Shown here: piece by piece, positions 1 through 8,922 of the stretch
How the letters are laid out: the number at the start of each line of letters is the position of its first letter
Numbering within the stretch: the first letter of the stretch is position 1
Notes under the pieces: generated by a model
What the model was told of the DNA's origin: nothing
Seen by the model: the letters and a program-made list of their open reading frames with translations, nothing else
The model's database searches: none
Origin: Trinickia soli
GTDB taxonomy: Bacteria > Pseudomonadota > Gammaproteobacteria > Burkholderiales > Burkholderiaceae
Direction: 5' to 3'
DNA: 64,000 nt
Assembly: GCF_002879855.1 (NCBI RefSeq)
Contig: NZ_PNYB01000002.1
Coordinates: forward strand, 330,837 to 394,836
Program-made: the position numbers and the translations under genes

Positions 1-425
1 GCAATATCGGCCTCGCGCCGCGTCAGATTCGCCATGTTCGGCGATGTCACGCACACGACGTCGATGCCGGGATGGAGCGCGCGCACCTTCGCAATCGCCG
101 GCACGACGAAGCGCTTGCCAAGCGAATCGGTGGTCGCGACACGAACCGTGCCGCACAGTTGATCGTCCATCCCGACGATGCGCCGTTCGATCTGATGCAC
201 GGCCTGCTCGATCGCCTCCGCCGGCCCCATCAATGCCTCGCCCGCCGACGTCAGCACGTACATCGTCGGCGTGCGTAGAAAGAGCCGCGCCGACAGCGCC
301 TCTTCGAGCGCGGCGATGCGCCGGCCGACGGTGGCCTGGTCGACACCTAAGCGCGCAGCAGCCCCGCGCAGCGTACCCGTGCGGGCTACGGCCAGAAAAA
401 AACGTGCGTTGTCCCAGTTCGTCAT
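1..425 (-). CDS. LysR-family transcriptional regulator (partial, 3' end outside window)
   Basis: Reading leftwards from the ATG at 425, the first 141 codons run off the window edge without a stop. They begin MTNWDNARFFLAVARTGTL and show the LysR winged helix-turn-helix (GAAARLGVDQATVGRRIAALE, about residues 19-39), then LFLRTP and the start of the effector domain. The gene is divergent from the efflux pump at 565, the usual arrangement for a LysR regulator and its target. An 18-bp palindrome lies between them at 461-478. The effector cannot be inferred because most of the sensing domain is missing. The family call is secure; regulation of the neighbour is inference. Confidence 0.88.
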   Translation of the reverse strand, partial: MTNWDNARFFLAVARTGTLRGAAARLGVDQATVGRRIAALEEALSARLFLRTPTMYVLTSAGEALMGPAEAIEQAVHQIERRIVGMDDQLCGTVRVATTDSLGKRFVVPAIAKVRALHPGIDVVCVTSPNMANLTRREADI

Positions 426-460
426 CGCAAGTCCACAAGCCTTCGCAGGCGTAGCTGACA

Positions 461-478
461 TGATGCAAATATGCATCA
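461..478. promoter_or_regulatory. palindromic operator candidate between lysR and MFS genes
   Basis: TGATGCA (461-467) and TGCATCA (472-478) are perfect 7-base inverted arms around AATA. The site lies 36 bases upstream of the LysR start and 87 bases upstream of the pump start, as expected for a LysR site controlling both genes. The role is inferred from position and symmetry. Confidence 0.5.
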
Positions 479-564
479 CTGATCTGCACAATCACTGCTT
501 TATTGCAGCGCGGACAGTTTATAGACTTGCGCCATCGATCGCCACTTCCCGAGCCGGAGCCACC

Positions 565-2013
565 ATGACCGACTGCGCCGCCCAACCCGTCACGCCCGAC
601 CGTTGCGCCGAACGGCGCGAAGCCACACGGCGGCGCCTGACGCTTGCCTGCGTCGCGAGCGGGATGTTCATGGCCGTGCTGGACACGACGATCGTCAACG
701 TTGCCCTGCCTGCGATGCGCGCGCATCTTGGGGCCTCCGTCGCGGGGCTCGCCTGGATCGTCGATGCCTACACGTTGAGCTTCGCCGCGCTGATCCTTGC
801 CGGCGGCGTCGCGTCGGACCGGTTCGGCGCGAAGGCGGTCTATCTGTGGGGCTTGGCGTTATTCGTGGCCGCCTCCGCGGGCTGCGGGCTCGCTCCGTCG
901 GTCGGTACGCTTGTCGCTGCGCGCTTCGTGCAAGGCATCGGCGCGGCGCTGTTTCTGCCCGCCTCGCTCGCCATCGTGCGTGCCACATTCGACGATCCTG
1001 CACAGCGCGCCCGCGCCATCGCCGCCTGGGCCGGGATCGCGTCGGTTGCGGCCGCTATCGGGCCCGTGGCCGGTGGATTGCTCGTCGATGCGTTCGGCTG
1101 GCGCAGCGCGTTCCTCGTGAACGTCCCGACCGGCATCGCCGCCCTCGCAGGTGCGTTGATGGTTGTGCGCGCAACGATCCACGCGCACACGCGGCGCTTC
1201 GATCTGGGCGGCCAGATTGCCAGCACGGTGGCCCTCGCCGCACTGTGCTTTGCAGCCATCGAATTACCGACACGTGGAATCGGCGCACGCGAAGTGCTCG
1301 GAGCCATCGCCATCGCTATCGTCGCCACAGGCGTATTGATTGCCATCGAACGCCGTATCGCCGAACCGATGGTTCCGCTCGCGTGGTTCCGCAACACGAC
1401 CTTCGTTGCGATGAACGTGAGCGGCACGTTGGTCTACGTCGGCTACTTCGGCTTGCTGTTCGTGCTGAGCCTTTACCTGCACGGAGTCCGCGGGCTCGAC
1501 GCACGGCATACGGGGCTCGCGATGTTGCCTATGGCCGTGACCTTGTCGCTCGGCAACGTATTGGCCGGCAAATTGCAGGGACGCGCCGGCGCTGCGCGCC
1601 TGATGACGATCGGCCTTGCGCTCGCGACGATCGCCGGGCCCGCGATGGCTGCCGCGCTCGACCTGCACGCGGCATGGTGGCTCGTCGTTGCCGCGATGGC
1701 TGCGTTCGGCACCGGCACGGCGCTATCGGTGCCGCCGATGATCGCGACCGTCCTCGAACAAGTGCCGGCCGAATCCGCGGGCGTCGCATCGGGCTTGCTC
1801 AATGCCTTGCGGCAAGCGGGCAGCTTGCTAGGCGTTGCATTCGCGGGTGCGGCAACCCTGCTGTGCGCGCATCTTTCGACGGCGCTGATCGTCGTGGGCG
1901 CGATGGCCGGCGTCACTTATGCGGGCTCTGTGCTGCTGGCTGCCCGCGCACTTTACGCTGGCGCCAAAGACAGAGCAGATCGCACGCCACATGCGCGGCC
2001 GCAATCGCAGTAA
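565..2013 (+). CDS. MFS drug-efflux transporter, DHA2 (EmrB/QacA) family
   Basis: This 482-residue inner-membrane protein is hydrophobic throughout, with about 14 predicted helices, the DHA2 layout. The family signature LDTTIVNVALPAM lies at residues 39-51 in helix 1. Motif A (GVASDRFGAK) and motif C (GPVAGGLLVDAFGWR) follow. DHA2 proteins export drugs, dyes or metabolites in exchange for protons. The open frame extends upstream, but ATG 565 after GAGCCGGAGCC gives the expected short charged N-terminus before helix 1. It is divergent from the LysR gene. Its last 101 bases overlap the convergent agmatinase gene. The substrate cannot be told. Confidence 0.9.
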   Translation: MTDCAAQPVTPDRCAERREATRRRLTLACVASGMFMAVLDTTIVNVALPAMRAHLGASVAGLAWIVDAYTLSFAALILAGGVASDRFGAKAVYLWGLALFVAASAGCGLAPSVGTLVAARFVQGIGAALFLPASLAIVRATFDDPAQRARAIAAWAGIASVAAAIGPVAGGLLVDAFGWRSAFLVNVPTGIAALAGALMVVRATIHAHTRRFDLGGQIASTVALAALCFAAIELPTRGIGAREVLGAIAIAIVATGVLIAIERRIAEPMVPLAWFRNTTFVAMNVSGTLVYVGYFGLLFVLSLYLHGVRGLDARHTGLAMLPMAVTLSLGNVLAGKLQGRAGAARLMTIGLALATIAGPAMAAALDLHAAWWLVVAAMAAFGTGTALSVPPMIATVLEQVPAESAGVASGLLNALRQAGSLLGVAFAGAATLLCAHLSTALIVVGAMAGVTYAGSVLLAARALYAGAKDRADRTPHARPQSQ

Positions 2014-2899
2014 TGTCCGCATGATCGTAGGCGGGCGCGACTTCGACGACATCGGCGCCGACGATGTCGAGTGCATCGAGCCCGCGCACGATCGCAAGCG
2101 CTTGCGCCGACGATAAGCCGCCCGCGACGGGCGTGCCCGTGCCCGGCGCGAAGGCCGGATCGAGACAGTCGATGTCGAAGGTCAAATAGGCGCGTCGTGC
2201 GCCGACGATGTCGACGATACGGTCGATCGCCGCCCGCGCACCGTGCTCATGGATCCACGGCGCATCGAGCAGGTGCATGCCCATGAAGTCGTCGTTCCAA
2301 GTGCGAATCCCGATTTGAACGGAACTGGATGGATCGATCAGCCCTTCCTTGATCGCCTTGTAAAACATCGTGCCGTGATTGAGGCTGTCCGGCTCATCGT
2401 CCGGCCAGGTATCGCAATGGGCATCGAAGTGAATTAATGAAAGCGGCGCACCATATTTCTCGGCATGTGCGATCAGCAGCGGATAGGTGACGAAGTGATC
2501 GCCGCCGAGCGTCAGCATCCTGGCGTCGCTGCGCAAAATCGTGCGGGCATGCTCGATGATCGCGGGCTTGATCGTTGCCGGACGATGGCCGTCGAACCAA
2601 CAATCGCCGTAGTCGATCACCGCGAGGTCGTCGAACGGATCGAAGCCCCACGGGTACGGCTTGAGTTCCGCGAGCTGCACGCTGGCCGCACGGACGGCCG
2701 AGGGCCCGAACCGAGCACCCGATCGAAACGTCGTGGCCAGATCGAGCGGTATGCCCGAGAGGGCGACGTCGACGCCTGCAAGCTCGCGCGTGTAGCGTCG
2801 ACGCATGAACGAAAGCACGCCCGCGTAGGTGCGCTCGACCGACGATCCATAAAGCGACTGGCGCAGCACCGCGCCGTCGCCGCGAAGATGTTCTGTCAT
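1913..2899 (-). CDS. speB: agmatinase (agmatine ureohydrolase)
   Basis: This 328-residue enzyme hydrolyses agmatine to putrescine and urea. It has all three arginase-family metal motifs: GGDHF, DAHCD (in HFDAHCDTW) and DIDCLDPAFAPGTGTP, which together give the six ligands of the dimanganese centre. ATG 2899 gives MTEHLRGDGAVLRQSLYGSS, a normal N-terminus; no strong ribosome site precedes it. An in-frame upstream extension lacks conservation features. Its 3' end overlaps the convergent MFS gene by 101 bases. The putrescine-using genes puuD-puuA-spuC lie on the opposite strand beyond an 860-base gap, so the two blocks plausibly form one pathway. A related ureohydrolase such as guanidinobutyrase is possible. 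Confidence 0.9.
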   Translation of the reverse strand: MTEHLRGDGAVLRQSLYGSSVERTYAGVLSFMRRRYTRELAGVDVALSGIPLDLATTFRSGARFGPSAVRAASVQLAELKPYPWGFDPFDDLAVIDYGDCWFDGHRPATIKPAIIEHARTILRSDARMLTLGGDHFVTYPLLIAHAEKYGAPLSLIHFDAHCDTWPDDEPDSLNHGTMFYKAIKEGLIDPSSSVQIGIRTWNDDFMGMHLLDAPWIHEHGARAAIDRIVDIVGARRAYLTFDIDCLDPAFAPGTGTPVAGGLSSAQALAIVRGLDALDIVGADVVEVAPAYDHADITAIAAAHVACDLLCLWRQRKVRGQPAAQSPHK

Positions 2900-3761
2900 A
2901 AGGTGATTGATCCATGCCGTCCCCGCAACGTAGCAGTGTATCGAATTCGATGGGATGAACCGCACCACTCACGTTCGTATGCATCAAATACTCGACCGCG
3001 ATGAATTGCCCGACCACCCACCTTGGCCCCGTGCAGAAGAATTGGGAATTATCTCAGCGCCGCGCCATCCATGCCAATTCATCGCCATCGGCCATCGAAA
3101 AAGCAGCGAATTTCGCCGCAAAACTGTGTTCGACGATGCAAAAACGGCATAACGCGGTATCTGCGCCGCCATCATAGTCGGCTCCGCATACCCAAAAAGG
3201 GTTTGACGGCAACTTTGGCTCGTATATCCTCACTAATAGGTTTGCTGCCGGTGATGTGTCATGCCGCGTTGCAGTAGCGTCAGCGGTGATCGATGGCGCC
3301 GCGCCGGCCGAAACCGCGCGTCCCTACTTCCTGCAGATGCTCCATGTTTAACGGGCGCGACGCACAACACACTGAACGTCAACGAATCGAGTGTCATCGT
3401 GAGAGTCCGAGGCCCTTTGGTCAGGTGGAACCGCTGTCAGCGCGCGAATCGCTTCCGCGCCGGCCGCGCCATCGCCGACGGCTGCACCGGCAAGCTTGCG
3501 TTCCGCCGAGTCCTGTCCGTCTTCACCATCCTTTCCTGCCGCTCCATCCGGCGTCATAACGTCACGTCTGCGCGCGCGTACATCGCCGTGCATATCGACG
3601 AAGCCGCCTCGCTGCTGCCGTAGCGCCTCCTTTCGTCCGCGGTTTCTCACGTCCCGCGCGCGTCCGTCTCACGGCCGACGTCGGCACTGTCACGTCCATC
3701 GCAAACGGCGCGCAAGCATTGACCGTTCCCGTAACGGCGCTTCACGATCGATTAGTTAGTT
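2900..3761. other. long intergenic region with no convincing gene
   Basis: The open frames in these 862 bases have no ribosome sites, no recognisable motifs and random-looking arginine/serine-rich composition, so I call no gene. Bases 3060-3250 are more AT-rich than the surroundings. One plus-strand promoter candidate is TTGACG (3203-3208), 16 bases, TATCCT (3225-3230). It would leave a leader of about 520 bases before puuD. The region must hold the agmatinase promoter at its left end. A decayed regulator gene is possible but not demonstrable. Confidence 0.4.
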
Positions 3762-4529
3762 ATGCTAAATAAACCGCTCGTCGGCATCACGGCCGACACA
3801 ACTGAAATCGGCGCGCACCGTGCGCATGTCGTCGGCGACAAATACGTCGCAGCTGTCGTCGAAGGCGCCGACGCGCTTGCGTTCGCCGTGCCTGCGTTCG
3901 GCACGAAGCAGACATGTGCCGATGTGGTCCGGGCGCTCGACGGCCTGCTCTTCACTGGCAGCGCGTCCAACATCGAACCTTGCCGATACGGCGGCGCGCC
4001 AAGCGCGCCCGGCACGCTGCACGATCCGGCGAGAGACGCGACGACGTTGCCGCTCATGCGCGCTGCCATCGATGCCGGTGTGCCCGTGCTCGCCATCTGC
4101 CGCGGGCTTCAGGAGATGAACGTCGCCTATGGCGGCACGCTGCATCAACGCGTGCACGAGGTAGACGGCCGCGACGACCATCGCGAGGATCACGCCGACC
4201 CGCTGGACGTGCAGTACGGCCCCGCACATGTCGTACGGCTCGTCGAAGGCGGACTGCTGCATTCGCTCGTCGGCGATCGCACCGAAATGCCCGTGAACTC
4301 GCTGCATCTGCAAGGGGTCGACGCGCTCGCGCCGGGGCTTGTCGTCGAGGCTGTCGCCCCCGATGGACTGATCGAAGCGATTCGCCCCGCTGCTGCGCCC
4401 GCGTTCGCGCTCGGCGTGCAATGGCATCCCGAATGGCAGCATGCCGACGACCCGCTTTCCACGGCGATCTTTCGTGCATTCGGCGCCGCGTGTCGTAGGC
4501 GTGCGAATGCACGCATCGGCCGCTATTGA
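3762..4529 (+). CDS. puuD: gamma-glutamyl-gamma-aminobutyrate hydrolase (class I glutamine amidotransferase family)
   Basis: This 255-residue cytosolic protein should release GABA and glutamate from gamma-Glu-GABA, the last step of the Puu putrescine pathway. The class I amidotransferase triad is visible: Cys113 in AICRGLQEMN, and His222 and Glu224 in WHPEWQH. The N-terminus MLNKPLVGIT is typical. The ATG at 3762 is the earliest possible start, because a TAG lies in frame two codons upstream. No Shine-Dalgarno sequence is visible, which is odd for a well-conserved gene. puuA begins 68 bases downstream. The symbol is also used for the urate oxidase at 50180, which is unrelated. Confidence 0.9.
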   Translation: MLNKPLVGITADTTEIGAHRAHVVGDKYVAAVVEGADALAFAVPAFGTKQTCADVVRALDGLLFTGSASNIEPCRYGGAPSAPGTLHDPARDATTLPLMRAAIDAGVPVLAICRGLQEMNVAYGGTLHQRVHEVDGRDDHREDHADPLDVQYGPAHVVRLVEGGLLHSLVGDRTEMPVNSLHLQGVDALAPGLVVEAVAPDGLIEAIRPAAAPAFALGVQWHPEWQHADDPLSTAIFRAFGAACRRRANARIGRY

Positions 4530-4597
4530 GCCAGTGCCCCCGCTGCGCGTTCCACTGCCATCGAAATCGCGCACATCACAACGAATCGAGAACAGCC

Positions 4598-5932
4598 ATG
4601 CAAGACATCGACGAATTTCTCCGCAAGCATCACATCACCGAGATCGAGGCGATCATTCCCGACATGTCCGGTATCGCGCGCGGCAAGATCATCCCGCGCA
4701 GCAAATTCGAATCGGGCGAAGCCATGCGTTTGCCGCAAGCCGTCATGGTTCAGACCGTGACAGGCGAATACCCCGACGATGGCGGACTGGCCGGCGTCAC
4801 CGATCCCGATATGGTCTGCGTGCCCGACCCGGCAACGATCCGACTGATCCCGTGGGCCACCGACCCTACCGCTCAGGTGATTCACGACTGCGTCCACTTC
4901 GATGGCACACCGGTGGCGATCTCGCCGCGCCGCGTCTTGCGCCGCGTGCTCGATCTCTATGCGGCAAAGGGCTGGAAGCCCGTCGTGGCGCCGGAACTCG
5001 AGTTCTATCTCGTCGAAATGAACAAAGATCCCGACCTGCCGCTGCGACCGCCCGTTGGCCGTACCGGTCGAGCCGAGACGGGCCGCCAGGCCTATTCGAT
5101 CGAAGCCGTCAACGAGTTCGATCCGCTGTTCGAAGATATCTACGAGTACTGCGAGATCCAGGAGCTCGAAGTCGATACGCTGATCCACGAAGTGGGCGCG
5201 GCGCAGATGGAGATCAACTTCCTGCATGGCGACCCGTTGAACCTCGCCGATCGCGTGTTTCTGTTCAAGCGCACGGTGCGCGAGGCCGCCCTGCGCCACC
5301 ACATGTATGCGACGTTCATGGCCAAGCCCATGGAAGGCGAACCCGGCTCCGCGATGCACGTTCATCAAAGCCTCGTCGATGCCGAGACCGGCCGCAATCT
5401 GTTCGCAGGCCGCGAAGGCGAGCCGACCGAGCTGTTCTATCAATACATTGCAGGCTTGCAGAAATACACGCCCGCACTGATGCCGATATTCGCGCCGTAC
5501 ATCAACTCGTACCGACGTCTTTCGCGTTTCATGGCCGCGCCGATCAACGTTCAATGGGGCTATGACAACCGCACCGTGGGTTTTCGGATCCCGCATTCGT
5601 CGCCGGCTGCGCGACGCATCGAGAATCGCATTCCGGGCGTCGACTGCAACCCCTATCTCGCGATCGCGGGAACGCTCGCTGCCGGGTATCTGGGCCTCAC
5701 GCAACAGCTCGTGCCCACCGAGCCGCTCGCCAACGATGGGTACCGGATGCCTTATCAACTGCCGCGCAATCTCGAAGAAGGGCTCACGTTGATGGCCGCC
5801 TCCGAGCCGCTCGCTTCGATCCTCGGAGAGCCGTTCGTCAAGGCATTTCTGTCGCTGAAGGAAACCGAATACGACGCATTCTTCCGCGTCATCAGCTCAT
5901 GGGAGCGCAAGCATCTGCTTCTGCACGTATGA
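4598..5932 (+). CDS. puuA: glutamine synthetase family protein, probable gamma-glutamylputrescine synthetase
   Basis: This 444-residue GSIII/PuuA-like ligase should use ATP to join glutamate to putrescine. The glutamine synthetase fold is recognisable from EAIIPDMSGIARGKIIPRSKF near the N-terminus, the ATP/Glu-binding segment GSAMHVHQSL and NRTVGFRIPHSS towards the C-terminus. The start at 4598 (MQDIDEFLRKHHITEIEA) matches PuuA proteins; an upstream extension would overlap puuD and is not conserved-looking. It lies between puuD and the putrescine aminotransferase gene, which fixes the substrate class better than the sequence alone. Other polyamines or ethanolamine are alternatives. Confidence 0.88.
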   Translation: MQDIDEFLRKHHITEIEAIIPDMSGIARGKIIPRSKFESGEAMRLPQAVMVQTVTGEYPDDGGLAGVTDPDMVCVPDPATIRLIPWATDPTAQVIHDCVHFDGTPVAISPRRVLRRVLDLYAAKGWKPVVAPELEFYLVEMNKDPDLPLRPPVGRTGRAETGRQAYSIEAVNEFDPLFEDIYEYCEIQELEVDTLIHEVGAAQMEINFLHGDPLNLADRVFLFKRTVREAALRHHMYATFMAKPMEGEPGSAMHVHQSLVDAETGRNLFAGREGEPTELFYQYIAGLQKYTPALMPIFAPYINSYRRLSRFMAAPINVQWGYDNRTVGFRIPHSSPAARRIENRIPGVDCNPYLAIAGTLAAGYLGLTQQLVPTEPLANDGYRMPYQLPRNLEEGLTLMAASEPLASILGEPFVKAFLSLKETEYDAFFRVISSWERKHLLLHV

Positions 5933-5972
5933 GGCGGGCCGGGCTCGCAATCGAATCGAACGGAGCACGACT

Positions 5973-7400
5973 ATGAATCACCCCTTCGAAACCCCGAGTG
6001 ACGACGCGAAAGCGCCGCACGGCACCACAACGCACCCGTTATTCAGTACTGCAGAATATCGTGCGCTCGATGCGGCGCATCATCTTCATCCGTTTTCCGA
6101 CATGGCTGCGCTGAACCGCGTCGGCAGTCGCGTCATCGTCAAGGCCGAGGGCGTCTACCTGTGGGACTCGGACGGCAATCGCATCATCGACGGCATGGCG
6201 GGACTCTGGTGCGTCAACGTCGGCTACGGCCGCAAAGAGCTGGCCGACGCCGGCTATCGCCAATTGCTCACACTGCCTTACTACAACACCTTCTTCAAGA
6301 CAACGCATCCACCCATCATCGCGCTCTCCGCGTTGCTGGCCGAATTGACGCCCGCGCCGTTCAAGCACTTCTTCTATTGCAACAGCGGGTCCGAAGCCAA
6401 TGACACGGCGCTGCGCATCGTCTATCGATACTGGGCGACGCAAGGCAAGCCATCGAAGAAATACGTGATCTCGCGCAGGAACGGCTATCACGGCTCGACG
6501 ATCGCGGGCGCGACGCTCGGCGGCATGGCCTACATGCATGAGCAAATGCCGTCGAAGGTCGAACATATCGTCCATATCGACCAGCCCTACTATTTCGCCG
6601 AGGCGGGTCACGACTTCACGCCGGAATCGTTCGGCCTCGCCCGTGCGCGCCAACTCGAAGCGAAGATTCTCGACCTGGGTCCAGAGAACGTTGCGGCCTT
6701 CATCGGCGAACCGTTTCAGGGTGCAGGCGGCGTCATCTTTCCGCCGTCCACCTACTGGCCCGAGATCGAGCGGATCTGCCGCCGGTACGATGTCCTTCTC
6801 ATCGCCGACGAAGTGATCGGCGGCTTCGGCCGCACCGGCGAATGGTTCGCGCATCAGCACTTCGGGTTCGAGCCCGATTTGATGACGCTCGCCAAAGGGC
6901 TCACGAGCGGCTATGTGCCGATGGGCGCCGTCGCGCTGCATGAACGCGTTGCCCGGCCGATCATCGAGAACGGCGAGTTCAATCACGGGCTCACGTACTC
7001 GGGGCACCCGGTCGCAGCGGCAGTCGCCGTGGCCAATCTCAGGGTGCTGCGCGACGAACATATCGTCGAGCGCGTGAAGACCGAGACCGGCCCCTACTTC
7101 CAGGCTTGCCTGCGTGAGGCGTTGGAAGGCCATCCGATCGTCGGCGAAGTGGCCGGAACAGGGCTCGTCGCTGGCGTGCAACTCGCACGGTCGCCCCGCA
7201 CGCGGACCCGTTTTGAAAATGGCGCTGAAGTGGGCACCCTATGCCGAGACTTCTGCTTTGACGGCAATCTCGTCATGCGCGCTTCCGGCGATCGCATGCT
7301 GCTCTCGCCGCCGCTCGTCATCACGCGAGAGGAGATCGACGAGATCGTGGAGAAAGCGACGCGCGCGATCGACGCAACGGCACGGCAGTTGGGCTGCTAG
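5973..7400 (+). CDS. spuC: class III PLP aminotransferase, probable putrescine-pyruvate aminotransferase
   Basis: The 475-residue protein is a class III (omega) aminotransferase. Visible features are CNSGSEANDTALR near residue 136, the PLP-ring Asp in LLIADEVIGGFGRTG, and the Schiff-base lysine K308 in MTLAKGLTSGY. SpuC-type enzymes move an amino group from putrescine to pyruvate, giving 4-aminobutyraldehyde. It starts 40 bases after puuA, so puuD-puuA-spuC reads as one operon offering two routes from putrescine: gamma-glutamylation and direct transamination. The dehydrogenase needed to finish the second route is not in view. It meets pncB tail to tail with a 6-base gap. Confidence 0.9.
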   Translation: MNHPFETPSDDAKAPHGTTTHPLFSTAEYRALDAAHHLHPFSDMAALNRVGSRVIVKAEGVYLWDSDGNRIIDGMAGLWCVNVGYGRKELADAGYRQLLTLPYYNTFFKTTHPPIIALSALLAELTPAPFKHFFYCNSGSEANDTALRIVYRYWATQGKPSKKYVISRRNGYHGSTIAGATLGGMAYMHEQMPSKVEHIVHIDQPYYFAEAGHDFTPESFGLARARQLEAKILDLGPENVAAFIGEPFQGAGGVIFPPSTYWPEIERICRRYDVLLIADEVIGGFGRTGEWFAHQHFGFEPDLMTLAKGLTSGYVPMGAVALHERVARPIIENGEFNHGLTYSGHPVAAAVAVANLRVLRDEHIVERVKTETGPYFQACLREALEGHPIVGEVAGTGLVAGVQLARSPRTRTRFENGAEVGTLCRDFCFDGNLVMRASGDRMLLSPPLVITREEIDEIVEKATRAIDATARQLGC

Positions 7401-7406
7401 CGCACG

Positions 7407-8750
7407 CTAGGCCCTGCGCCCTTCGTCGAGCCGTCGCGCTAGCTCCCGCAACCCATCCGAAATGGCCACCGGATACGGCTCGGCGAGATCGAGCGTGCGT
7501 TGCGCGGGCGGCAACGCGCGCAACTGCCGCCGCGCGTGCTCACGCGCAGCTTGCAGCGTGACGGGCGGCGCGCATCGTTTGCCAGCGCGCATGACCGCCT
7601 CGAGCAGCGGCTCGCCGTCGCGCGTTTCTCGTGCAAGGGTAACCCAATCGCCCGCCATCACACCGTTCGCCCGATACAACCGATAGACGGCTTTGCGCCC
7701 CGGCCACGTTGCCTTCCCTTCCGAGCGCTTGCGACGCGGCACGTCGGCATACTCGACGAGCTTGTAAGCGCAGTCGAGGTATGGCGCATCGGCCGACGTG
7801 TTCATGCGCGTGCCGACTCCGAAGCCGTCGATCGGCGCATGGTCGTCGTACAGTTGACGCAGCCGGTGCTCGTCGAGATTGCCGCTCGCGAAGATCGTCA
7901 CGTCCTTCAAGCCGCCTGCGTCGAGAATACGCCGCACGCGTCGCGCGTGTTCCCCCAGATCGCCGCTGTCCAGTCGCACGCCATGAATCGAGATGCCGTC
8001 TTTGGCGAGACGCGGCGCAAGTGCGACGACCTTGCACGCCGCTGCTTCGGTGTCGTAGGTATCGATGAGCAGCGTCGCATTCGCCGGCTGCGACCGGGCG
8101 AACTGCTCGAACGCCTGCGTTTCGTCTTCGTGCGCCTGCACATACGAATGCGCCATCGTCCCGTACACGGGAATGCCGAACGCCAAACCGGCTGCGAGCG
8201 TCGCGGTGCCGCTAAAGCCAGCGAGGAAGCTCGCACGCGCGGAAAGCCACGCCGCCTCGGCGCCATGTGCGCGGCGCAATCCGAAATCGACGAGAAGTTT
8301 TTCGGGCGCGGCAAGCACGCATCGCGCCGCCTTGCTCGCGACGACGGTCTCGAAGTGTGCGAGGTTCATCAAACGGCTTTCCACGAGCTGCGCTTCGCGC
8401 ATCGGCGCCGTGATGCGCAAGATCGGTTCGTCGGGGAAAAAGACGGTGCCCTCGGGCATCGCGTCGACATCGCCCGTAAAGCGCAGGTGTTCAAGCGATC
8501 GAAGGAATGGCGTCGAAAATCTGCCCGTCTTCGAGAGCGCGGTCAGGTCCTCGCGTGTGAACCGCAGTTGCTCCAGGTAGCGGACGATTTCCTCGAGCCC
8601 GGCCGCCATCAGGAAATTGCGACCGGTCGGCAACGCGCGGACGAACAGTTCGAACGATGCCGTCTCATTCATGCCCGTGTCGAAATACGACTGCAGCATC
8701 GTCAGTTCGTAAAGATCGGTCAAAAGCACACTGTCGAGCGTCAGCTGCAT
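7407..8750 (-). CDS. pncB: nicotinate phosphoribosyltransferase
   Basis: The 447-residue enzyme makes nicotinate mononucleotide from nicotinate and PRPP (NAD salvage). Family features are the N-terminal LLTDLYELTMLQSYFDTG, the conserved GTMAHSYVQAHEDE segment carrying the phosphorylatable histidine, and LDSGDLGEHARRVR. ATG 8750 is preceded by GGCGGAGACTCCC, a good ribosome site; a longer open frame upstream is rejected because it lacks conservation and a ribosome site. It follows nnrS by 172 bases on the same strand, probably as a separate transcript. Its end lies 6 bases from spuC, where a small inverted repeat CTAGCG-CA-CGCTAG (7397-7410) spans the junction. Confidence 0.93.
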   Translation of the reverse strand: MQLTLDSVLLTDLYELTMLQSYFDTGMNETASFELFVRALPTGRNFLMAAGLEEIVRYLEQLRFTREDLTALSKTGRFSTPFLRSLEHLRFTGDVDAMPEGTVFFPDEPILRITAPMREAQLVESRLMNLAHFETVVASKAARCVLAAPEKLLVDFGLRRAHGAEAAWLSARASFLAGFSGTATLAAGLAFGIPVYGTMAHSYVQAHEDETQAFEQFARSQPANATLLIDTYDTEAAACKVVALAPRLAKDGISIHGVRLDSGDLGEHARRVRRILDAGGLKDVTIFASGNLDEHRLRQLYDDHAPIDGFGVGTRMNTSADAPYLDCAYKLVEYADVPRRKRSEGKATWPGRKAVYRLYRANGVMAGDWVTLARETRDGEPLLEAVMRAGKRCAPPVTLQAAREHARRQLRALPPAQRTLDLAEPYPVAISDGLRELARRLDEGRRA

Positions 8751-8922
8751 GGGAGTCTCCGCCCGTTGACGTGATCCAGCCGCATGATGCCCGACGTGGC
8801 GCGCTTTACTCCGCGCGTTCCCGAACGTACTGACGAAAATCCCTCGATGCGCAGGCGCCTCAACGTTCATATCAATCGCTTCGATCTCCACGCTGCTGCA
8901 CGCGCCCGCTTGCGCGCAGCGC

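Noticed and set aside
3261..3623. 120-codon plus-strand frame in the gap before puuD
   Set aside because: No ribosome site and random-like Arg/Ser-rich composition; more likely non-coding.
7500..8774. 424-codon plus-strand frame opposite pncB
   Set aside because: Antisense to a clear nicotinate phosphoribosyltransferase; no independent support.
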